DNA from: Parvibacillus sp035426385
GTDB lineage: Bacteria > Bacteroidota > Bacteroidia > Chitinophagales > Saprospiraceae
DNA length: 23,023 nt
NCBI GenBank assembly: GCA_035426385.1
Contig: DAOLZQ010000052.1
Coordinates: forward strand, 1-23,023
Reading direction: 5' to 3'
Part shown: positions 16,901 through 23,023 of the stretch, piece by piece
Numbering within the stretch: position 1 is the stretch's first letter
How the letters are laid out: each line of letters begins with the position of its first letter
Notes under the pieces: model-generated
Seen by the model: the letters and a program-made list of their open reading frames with translations, nothing else
The model's database searches: none
Told to the model about the DNA's origin: nothing
Translations under genes and position numbers: made by a program

Positions 16901-19900
16901 CGTTCTCATTGGATACAAAAGCATAGTACATGCCAGCCTCACTACTTGTAATATTACTAAGGATGATCGTATCACCTTGAAAAGTAAAGTTATTAGACCC
17001 GGTCCAATTGATGTCGCCATCACTATTTCCAATGATTGTCACTATTCCACCTTCACAAGCTGGGTTATTTTCAGCGGTCAACTCCAAAGTGGGTTTATCT
17101 AATACATCTAGCTCAAAAATGTAAGATGAAGAACATCCATCCTGAGTCACCTGCAACAAAAGATCACCGGAGTAATCTGATGTAATATCCGGGATTATTT
17201 CCTCACTATTATTGCTGGTCCAGCCATTGACGGCAGTCCATAGTACGCTATCTGCCCCTGTATTGGCATTTAGGAATAGTGTGTCTCCCTCACAAATTGG
17301 ATTTGGATAAATGTCTGCTTCAAAGTTGGGTGCCGGTTTAACTAAGACAGTAATTGTATCAGCAGCAGAGCATCCATTATTATCCATTAGGGTAACTACG
17401 TAATCACCTGAATTACTTTCATCAATATCACTTAAGACCGGATTTTGCAGATTAGACGAAAATCCATTGGGACCTGCCCAATTAAAGTTGCCCGACCCCT
17501 CAGCAGTAAGAAACAAAGAATCTCCTTCACAAGCCGGATTAGGGGTGGCTTGTGAATTGAGCACCAAAGCATCTATAACTTCCACGAATACTGTATCAGA
17601 AGCAAATAGATTGCATGAGTTAAATACGGTCACAATATAATTACCTTCATTAAGCTCGCTCACATTGGTTAGTGTTGGATTCTGAAGATTGGATGAAAAG
17701 CCATCCGGTCCGGTCCAGGAATAGCTATCTCCACCGGTAGCGCTTAGGTTGACCGTACCACCAACACATATTGAGGCTGGTATAGCAGTAGCCTCAGCCA
17801 TGGGAACACCCTTAACTTCTATGTAAACTGAATCAACCAGATCAGTACAACTGCCAGCAACGGTGATAGTCATCACATACCATCCTTTATTCAGCTCTGT
17901 GACACCATCAATGGTCGGTGCCAAAGCATTAGACGAAAATCCATTGGGTCCTGTCCAGGCATAGGTCTCTCCGCCCTTTCCACTTAAGTGTAGCGTATCA
18001 CCGGCACAGAGCGTATCTGATTCTGCCAGCGCCAACGGGGTCACACAGTGATTACACGGATCACCGGTATTATTGACTGTATAGGATGTCATATCCCATT
18101 CTGACAATGTGAAATTAGAATTCCCACAATAAATTGAGGACTTACGCTTCACTACTTTGTCATTGTAATTCCAAGAGGTATTATTTGCCGGCATTTCACC
18201 TACGATTCCATACATGTCGTGGATATAACTTCCTTCTACCCATTCATAAGCATCATCGCCATTGGTATTATAGTTATTACTAGTCGTAGTGTGACCATCA
18301 CATCCGGTAAAGTCCTGACCAGCCGCCGTATTTTTAAATACATATGTTTCCGTAGGCTGAAGAATAGTTCCGGGATTGACTGCCAAGGTGTAGTCTGGCG
18401 ACGTATGGCCATTGGCATAGATTTTAAGATTATAGCTAGAGATATCAACCGGAAAATTACTGCCATTGTACACTTCCAGATATTTATTATTACCTGAAGT
18501 GGGATCCACTATCTCCGAAATAAAGACACATGGTCTTTCGGTAAATTTAGTATTATCACTAGCCACGAAATTGAAGTTCTCATCATACGCAGTGAGTGAC
18601 ACTACTCCTGTATCTGTGGGTAAAATCGTAAAAGTAAAACACGGTCCTGTTCCATCTGGTCCTGAAATTACTTCACCCAAAGCAGGTGAAATATCCAGCG
18701 CCAAAACCGGGTAGAAAGACTGTGGAGAAGGTATATTATTGTCATCGACAAAACAAACCTGTACAGTGGTCGTATCACCTACATAGTAACTGGTAGCTAG
18801 ACCGGGATTAAAAGCAATACCTGCTGCGGGCGAACAACTGGTACGTGCCGGGAATGATTCCTGATAGGTACAGAGCGTATCTGCCGAAAAGTTAGCTTTG
18901 AGGGAAAACGCTTGATTATTTGCAGGAAGAGATAAATTGGTAAACGTATAGCTGGTGCTGTCCACATCTAAGGTGGTGACATCTATACTTTGTTTCAGCG
19001 ATCCATTGGCATAGATTCTGAGATTGCCTGTTGTGGGTTTATTGCCAAAATAAACGGTTACATTAGCCCCATAGGTATCATCCAGTGTATTAGAGGTACC
19101 CTTATTGTCACAACCGTTTATATTCCATTGAATCAGATCGGTGATATTGCAACTCAACAGCTCAGTATTGGCACAATCGTCAGATTTCAGACTGATATTA
19201 TTGACACTATAGCTGGCTGAGCCACCACTAGAGCCATCTGCGGTATATTTAATCCCAAACTGGATATTCATCCCTGTCAGTGCAGTGACGTCCAGACTTT
19301 TATTACCTGAACCATTTGCTGTATCCAGACTGATCCAGGTGGTGGTATTTGGATCTCCGGTATAGTTGGTAGTATAGAAAATTTCAAGTGCCGGGCCAGT
19401 GAAACTTTTTGTAACGTGAAAATCAAAATGACGCTGCAGTGAAGTGCTTAGATCAAACTTGGGCGAAATCAACCAACCCTCTGTGTTGGCCTGCGGGCAA
19501 TTGGCACAATATCCATTGATGGCATAGACCGAATTATTGCAGCTCCATTGATCATTTTCACCATTAGATTGAGTCATTGCTATGGTAAAACCGCAATTGA
19601 CATCGGTGTAGCAGGTACTGAGTGGGTTATACACGACTATCTGACCGGTAGAGTCTGAAATCAGTGAACCTGAAGAAGCTTCAAAGTTGATAACATCCGG
19701 CGCTGCAGTGGGTGTAATGGTGTAGCTGACACAGCCTCCCATAGGGACTTGCGGTGAAGCAGGCGCAATAATTGCGGCAGTGCCCACTAGCTGAGTTAGC
19801 GCAATCGGTTGACTATAGTCGGTCTGTACATTCCCATTGTCATCTTCAGCACAAATGGTTATACTGAACGGTTGATTGACTTCCTGCGCCGTGGGTGCGC

Positions 19901-20636
19901 CACTGATCACCAGTCTGGTTGCCTGCACACCGGTATTCTGATCAAAAGTCATCTGGAAGTCATCAATACCGGTTGAGGGTCTGTTGCCGGAGCCGGTCGC
20001 GGCTGATAGAGTGACCACACGCAACCACACTTCCTGGTTTTGATTTTCCACGGCGGCAGGCAAGGTGGCGGTAATGGAGGTATTGGTAAAGCTGCTTCCA
20101 CCTGTAGTCATGGTGCCAGGTGAGGTAGTGACGTCAGTAAACGCAGCAGGGCTGGAACCCAGTGCATACTGGAGCTTCCAGGTCACTATCCTTGGACTGC
20201 TGATGTCTAGTGACTGGAGCTTAAAGCTCAGTTGTAGATTGGTAATATTGTTGGTATTGGCTAGTTGCAGCGTAAAGGAGGCACCGGGGTCACCAAAACT
20301 TCCCGTCTGTCGCACACCCAGCGCACGGTCTGTAGAATTACTTTGGTCGGTGGTAGAGCTTCCACTATTTAATCCATCGGCTGACGCAAAATTTTTAAAT
20401 GCACCCGTCGTATTGTTCCACGCTGTTTTCGAAGTGGTCAGTGTCTGTGTAGTTCCCAGATTGGTCGCATTAGCGCCTGTCCTACCGGTCCAACCGGTTG
20501 GATATCCACTACCAACGCCGTCAAAACTCTCGGTATAAGGTGAAGTGGTCAAATTGACTTGGCTTTGAAGCTGCACAGAACTAAATATGGCGAGTGCCAA
20601 GAGAATAAATCTCACAATTGTAAAATGTAATTTCAT
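13980..20636 (-). CDS. Giant T9SS type A-sorted repeat protein with lamin-tail domain, probable surface or secreted adhesin
   Basis: This 2218-residue protein has a signal peptide (about 1-26, ending VQLQSQ). An N-terminal beta-sandwich domain (about 27-233, SFDGVGSGYPTGW...GIDDFQMTFDQN) is typical of T9SS cargo. An Ig-like domain lies at about 236-345, and a jelly-roll/MAM-like domain at about 347-497 (EGWLISPKFDLS...). After further beta domains comes a lamin-tail domain (about 702-865: VFISEIVDPTSGNNKYLEVY, ISSYNLKIYANG). Sixteen ~79-residue PKD/Ig-like repeats span 868-2132. The type A sorting domain (about 2146-2218) starts SIYPNPTKNELIF and ends GLYYIVWKTD...GFIKIE. Such domains route Sec-exported proteins through T9SS, usually with cleavage and anchoring. 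No enzyme domain is visible, so an adhesive or structural role is inferred. It begins 64 bases after the upstream gene's stop, beyond a strong terminator. Confidence 0.9.
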   Translation of the reverse strand: MKLHFTIVRFILLALAIFSSVQLQSQVNLTTSPYTESFDGVGSGYPTGWTGRTGANATNLGTTQTLTTSKTAWNNTTGAFKNFASADGLNSGSSTTDQSNSTDRALGVRQTGSFGDPGASFTLQLANTNNITNLQLSFKLQSLDISSPRIVTWKLQYALGSSPAAFTDVTTSPGTMTTGGSSFTNTSITATLPAAVENQNQEVWLRVVTLSAATGSGNRPSTGIDDFQMTFDQNTGVQATRLVISGAPTAQEVNQPFSITICAEDDNGNVQTDYSQPIALTQLVGTAAIIAPASPQVPMGGCVSYTITPTAAPDVINFEASSGSLISDSTGQIVVYNPLSTCYTDVNCGFTIAMTQSNGENDQWSCNNSVYAINGYCANCPQANTEGWLISPKFDLSTSLQRHFDFHVTKSFTGPALEIFYTTNYTGDPNTTTWISLDTANGSGNKSLDVTALTGMNIQFGIKYTADGSSGGSASYSVNNISLKSDDCANTELLSCNITDLIQWNINGCDNKGTSNTLDDTYGANVTVYFGNKPTTGNLRIYANGSLKQSIDVTTLDVDSTSYTFTNLSLPANNQAFSLKANFSADTLCTYQESFPARTSCSPAAGIAFNPGLATSYYVGDTTTVQVCFVDDNNIPSPQSFYPVLALDISPALGEVISGPDGTGPCFTFTILPTDTGVVSLTAYDENFNFVASDNTKFTERPCVFISEIVDPTSGNNKYLEVYNGSNFPVDISSYNLKIYANGHTSPDYTLAVNPGTILQPTETYVFKNTAAGQDFTGCDGHTTTSNNYNTNGDDAYEWVEGSYIHDMYGIVGEMPANNTSWNYNDKVVKRKSSIYCGNSNFTLSEWDMTSYTVNNTGDPCNHCVTPLALAESDTLCAGDTLHLSGKGGETYAWTGPNGFSSNALAPTIDGVTELNKGWYVMTITVAGSCTDLVDSVYIEVKGVPMAEATAIPASICVGGTVNLSATGGDSYSWTGPDGFSSNLQNPTLTNVSELNEGNYIVTVFNSCNLFASDTVFVEVIDALVLNSQATPNPACEGDSLFLTAEGSGNFNWAGPNGFSSNLQNPVLSDIDESNSGDYVVTLMDNNGCSAADTITVLVKPAPNFEADIYPNPICEGDTLFLNANTGADSVLWTAVNGWTSNNSEEIIPDITSDYSGDLLLQVTQDGCSSSYIFELDVLDKPTLELTAENNPACEGGIVTIIGNSDGDINWTGSNNFTFQGDTIILSNITSSEAGMYYAFVSNENECFAYDSILVIVNPEPNVTAFASPNPVCQGSNLFLYGSSQYQGSYSWTGPNGFSSNEQNPIIPNIQILNSGQYIVRLVAGIGCEAFDTVTVLVNSAPAPTASATPNPVCVGGTLQLSATGTGTFSWTGPDGFASNQQTPIILDMSLAKAGDYIVTLEATNGCIGKDTVSVIVNFASPTIASATPNPVCAGGTVQLSATGTGSFSWTGPLGYISNLQNPSIVNITLAQAGEYIVTFQTTEGCLSSDTVTVVVNESSPTIASATPNPVCSGGTVQLSASGSGTFSWSGPGGYTSNLQNPSIPNMTLAQAGNYIVTIQNTSGCLSKDTVTVMVNFAPPPIASATPNPVCTGGTVQLSAIGTGTFSWAGPLGYTSNLQNPSISNISLAQEGNYIVTLQTTAGCLSKDTVYVDVNQAPGINVGATPNPICVGNNLTLSASGGIAYKWTGPLGFTSNNQNPVRHISSVAMGGTYSVTVTTSGGCTASGTVFVNVLPEVNGTAWAEAEEICLGSALKLHATGGGTYAWSGPNNFSSTVQNPVVLNFSIEKIGVYQVIITNSGGCSATYLVKVGYLAPPVATASYEQSSACAGSTLQLHGGGRGSYLWSGPNSFTSSEQDPTIPNVSVNQSGLYTLIVTGLNGCADTTTLQVDVKPLPFISIPGGPLVVCEGDGVYLTAKAQGDVSWSGPYGYFTEVDNPYVNNIPIYMSGYYVATVVGATGCVNSDSVLVKVFPSVVATAYAEEIYMCEGGTIRIHASGGTFYQWTGPGGYHSNEQNPVIINITEENAGTYQVLVYNEAGCFGTAYVNIYVNPLVVKPFIYATPNPAGVGQTVQFYATGGLYYKWSGPLGFESDQRNPILPNVSLQHGGVYYCQIIDSSSCQVTVSTLLRVFGKKQNILSSEVGQGSIYPNPTKNELIFNGVDGTSVEYTIYSAVGSVITSGKTKDFRLEISNLKNGLYYIVWKTDTGNEYYKNGFIKIE
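14241..18035 (-). repeat. Tandem array of 16 protein-level repeats of ~79 residues (~237 bp)
   Basis: Residues 868-2132 split into 16 contiguous units: one of 78, one of 81 (unit 6) and fourteen of 79 residues, totalling 1265. The consensus runs A-x-A-x-P-N-P-x-C-x-G-G-T-x-x-L-S-A-x-G, x-x-F-S-W-T-G-P-x-G-[FY]-x-S-N-x-Q-N-P-x-I, G-x-Y-I-V-T-x-x-x-x-x-G-C-x-x-x-D-T-V-x-V-x-V. Most units carry a Cys pair, but the last lacks the first Cys. Units 7-10 (15663-16610) are strikingly alike, while units 4 and 5 are the most diverged. Confidence 0.95.
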
Positions 20637-20660
20637 AACAAGGTCAGGTTTAAAAAATGT

Positions 20661-20692
20661 CTAAAAATAAAAAATCCCCTGCGAACAGGGGA
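20661..20692 (-). terminator. Intrinsic (rho-independent) terminator of the upstream type A gene
   Basis: Read on the minus strand, a 7-bp perfect stem, TCCCCTG/CAGGGGA, encloses a UUCG tetraloop and is followed directly by a TTTTTTATTTTT run. It lies 8 bases beyond the TAA stop at 20701-20703. This is a textbook terminator. It should insulate the type A gene from the 2218-residue gene, whose ATG is only 24 bases past the U-run. Confidence 0.9.
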
Positions 20693-20700
20693 CTGAATGT

Positions 20701-23023
20701 TTAATATTTATTGACTCTAAAACTCTCCGATCGGGAACCATTGATGTGTATGATGTATGTGCCCGAAGGAAGTCGACTTAAATCGACTTTGGTCTCACTG
20801 CCACTGATTTCAAATCGCTCTACTTGCATACCTTGCGCGTCGTAGATGACTCCCTGGTCGCCACTGATCGCACCGGATACGGTGAGCATGTCAGTCACCA
20901 GTGTAGGATAGACTACTATTTTAGAGTCTACATCCTTCAGGAAGATAATATTTGAATAGGCATAACCGCCATTGACGTCTATTTGCTTCAGTCGGTAAAA
21001 ATTGCCTTGTGCAGCAGTAGTGACATCGGTGTAATGGTAGGAATTAGTCCGGATACTGACGTCCGTTTGCGACGCTACGAATCCGATGGTTCTAAAATCA
21101 CCGACGCTGGTACTGCGCTCTATTTCGAAGCCCTTATTATTGACCTCGTCAGCTACCATCCAGTTCAGTTGATTGCCGAAAGGCAGCGTCTTTCCGGTAA
21201 ATGAAATAAACCGCACCGGTAAAGCTACCCCATTTTCACCGCCAATGGCAAACTGTGAAAAGCCGCTCATACCACTTCGGGACACTGTTGCCGAAGCATT
21301 AGAACCGGTAGCAAGTATGTGAGTTCCATCCAGGAACCAGCCACCCGGAAGATCTCTTTTTAATAAATGTAACTTAGAATAGTTAATTACATCCGGGAAA
21401 TTATTTGCGGTAAAGACTGCAGTATAATTCTGAGTTATGGCGGAATTCAATTCCCAGTAACCTGTCCGGCCAATCTGGTCGATTGCATCAGTCTCCATAA
21501 GTGGTAGTCCACTATAACCGGGATCAGCTGAGATGAAGCCAGCTGCTATATTGCTAGTGGGTGCGGAAACAAATGTAAGTTCAGCAGGCTGATAAGACGC
21601 TGTACTCCCTACGGGAAATTTATGTGGCCCTACACTACTCAGCGTTCTGATCAGTCTTCCTGTACCATCAGTCACTACATAATTAGTGGCTGTACCGCCG
21701 GTGATGGTAGAAAGTACATATAGATTATAATTTCCCAATGCAAGCTTTCCATTGGTCAAAATCAACTTGTCGGTGGAATTAAAATTGTCAGTCAGAGACA
21801 CACCCACTCCCGCAAAAGTGTTGTCAATTTCAAGAGCAACTTTATCTGTAAAGCCTGCGGGAACATTGATAGTTTGTTGGCCAGTTCCGTTCATCACTAC
21901 TTTCCCGACATTAGTAGGGTCTTGAGTACTAAAAAGAGCCGAAGAAGACAAATTTCCCTTTATTTTAATAATGCATAGGTCGTAGCTCTCTTTTCCAAGT
22001 TCAAGAGGAGCATCATTAGTAAAATTACCCATGACAGTTAGGGTGTATGGGACATTGCCCAATCGAAGTACGTTTCCGTTGGTATTTTTATTCCAGAAGT
22101 TCCCATTAACAGTAGTCAAACTACCTACCAGGTTAACTGTGTTAGTCTGTACAGTACTATTCCAGGTAAAATTAGAAAAAGATTGACCCAAGCCATTAGG
22201 TGTTGTAGCAGTGATGCCTGTGATCTCACAGGTGGAGCCACTATCCCAAGTAGCTGTAATAACAGTACCTGCATTTCGATTGTGTTGGTACACTCCCGTA
22301 CTTGAAACATATATTGTTGGACTTTGAGTTAGATTAAGATTTCCACTTATATTCTCAAATGTACCATTGATGATTAGATCATAGTCTGGTATATCACCTA
22401 TTAAATCGAAATTACCCCCATCTAAGGTAAACCGTCCACCAAAGTCAATAATCATCTGATCCGCATCCACCTGACCTGAGTATTTAGTTATGTTGTGACC
22501 GGTACGAATCTGAATACCCGCAGAGGCAGCGGTTGGAGATAAAGTAGCATCTTGCCAGGTGATGCCATCTGCAGAACTCTCCCAAGAAGACGCCGAAACC
22601 CAATTGCCTGTTTGTTTACTCCTGAAATAGTCAGTGGAACTGGAGGTTATAATGATATCAAAGGAATTACTCAACGCGCTCATTGAGCCTGAAGAAGCTG
22701 TAATATACAAGCTCGTGCCCAATGCAGAGTGATTGATAGTTGCGAAGGTCGCAAGACCATTGACTGCATTAACCATCAGAGGCGCTCCTACTAGAGTTCC
22801 GGTAGAGGTAATCGATACTACACCACTAAAATCCAGGTCTCTATTTAAATTCTCATCGTTTGCTGACAGTGTGACTGCCGGTGCCATATTGACATTCACT
22901 GCGGTGGGTGAAGTGACGTTCTGAACGTAATTCAATTCTGTCGCGGTGACTTCTATACGATTATCATCACCAGAGATGGAGGTCTGAGCACCACCTGCAT
23001 CACCGGCGGCAAAGCCGGAGCCA
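20701..23023 (-). CDS. T9SS type A-sorted secreted protein, C-terminal part (5' end beyond window)
   Basis: The frame stays open through the right edge of the window, so 773 residues are visible. The TTG at 22935 is an internal codon, not the start. Visible order: the end of an upstream domain; an Ig-like domain (TAVNVNMAPAVTLSANDENL, AVNGLATFATINHSALGT); a G-x-W-x-x-x-x-x-W motif segment (SKQTGNWVSASSWESSADG); a long beta-helix-like stretch rich in G-N-F and G-x-L-x-L (repeated NxxLxVxGxF-type strands); then the module ALPVRFISFTGK...LNWMVADEVNNKGFEIERS...FYRLKQIDVNGGYAYSN, which often precedes T9SS tails. The type A sorting domain begins IVVYPTLVTDMLTV and ends LPSGTYIIHINGSRSESFRV. No catalytic motif is visible. 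It is probably a secreted or surface-anchored structural protein. Its Ig-like domain resembles the one near residue 240 of the next protein. Confidence 0.85.
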   Translation of the reverse strand, partial: GSGFAAGDAGGAQTSISGDDNRIEVTATELNYVQNVTSPTAVNVNMAPAVTLSANDENLNRDLDFSGVVSITSTGTLVGAPLMVNAVNGLATFATINHSALGTSLYITASSGSMSALSNSFDIIITSSSTDYFRSKQTGNWVSASSWESSADGITWQDATLSPTAASAGIQIRTGHNITKYSGQVDADQMIIDFGGRFTLDGGNFDLIGDIPDYDLIINGTFENISGNLNLTQSPTIYVSSTGVYQHNRNAGTVITATWDSGSTCEITGITATTPNGLGQSFSNFTWNSTVQTNTVNLVGSLTTVNGNFWNKNTNGNVLRLGNVPYTLTVMGNFTNDAPLELGKESYDLCIIKIKGNLSSSALFSTQDPTNVGKVVMNGTGQQTINVPAGFTDKVALEIDNTFAGVGVSLTDNFNSTDKLILTNGKLALGNYNLYVLSTITGGTATNYVVTDGTGRLIRTLSSVGPHKFPVGSTASYQPAELTFVSAPTSNIAAGFISADPGYSGLPLMETDAIDQIGRTGYWELNSAITQNYTAVFTANNFPDVINYSKLHLLKRDLPGGWFLDGTHILATGSNASATVSRSGMSGFSQFAIGGENGVALPVRFISFTGKTLPFGNQLNWMVADEVNNKGFEIERSTSVGDFRTIGFVASQTDVSIRTNSYHYTDVTTAAQGNFYRLKQIDVNGGYAYSNIIFLKDVDSKIVVYPTLVTDMLTVSGAISGDQGVIYDAQGMQVERFEISGSETKVDLSRLPSGTYIIHINGSRSESFRVNKY

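Noticed and set aside
22125..22935. A start codon for the right-hand type A gene at 22935
   Set aside because: The codon is TTG inside a frame that stays open for 29 more codons to the window edge, and the residues upstream continue the domain. The gene is 5' partial.

Overview
The window looks like a chromosomal segment from a member of the Bacteroidota, most likely a Saprospiria- or Chitinophaga-type environmental lineage (the class is inferred). The evidence is three secreted proteins ending in type IX secretion (T9SS) sorting domains of both known kinds, a PadR/PspC envelope operon, a TPP riboswitch in front of a TonB-dependent receptor, and a Bacteroidota-style -7 promoter box (TAnnTTTG).

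Region 1 (1-3389, + strand) is a tight operon. It holds the tail of a PadR-type regulator (2-79), a PspC-domain membrane protein (84-2210) and a DUF4407 membrane/coiled-coil protein (2214-3389), separated by 4 and 3 bases. It is probably an envelope-homeostasis unit controlled by the PadR protein.

Region 2 (3390-5916, + strand) is a thiamin-controlled transporter. A TTG/TAnnTTTG promoter (3470-3502) leads straight into a TPP aptamer (about 3510-3592). A strong hairpin (3596-3645) follows, and then a 753-residue TonB-dependent outer-membrane receptor (3655-5916). The hairpin's 5' arm and loop are complementary to two conserved aptamer strands, which suggests a specific switching mechanism. The usual thiamin partners (PnuT, thiamin pyrophosphokinase) are not next to it.

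Region 3 (5924-23023, - strand) is about 17 kb of surface or secreted repeat proteins. In transcription order these are: a T9SS type A protein whose 5' end lies beyond the window (23023-20701), closed by a clear intrinsic terminator; a 2218-residue type A protein with 16 Ig/PKD-like repeats of about 79 residues; and a 2640-residue type B (CHU_C) protein with 3 of the same ~79-residue repeats plus 16 tandem repeats of 69/70 residues. These are probably adhesins or matrix proteins exported through Sec and then T9SS. The repeats show tandem amplification, a three-repeat higher-order duplication, module sharing between the neighbouring genes, and one conserved cysteine pair in nearly every repeat.

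The receptor gene and the giant type B gene converge, with stop codons 7 bases apart. I saw no tRNA or rRNA gene, CRISPR array, insertion sequence or phage module. The most unusual material is the riboswitch expression platform and the architecture of the two giant repeat proteins.
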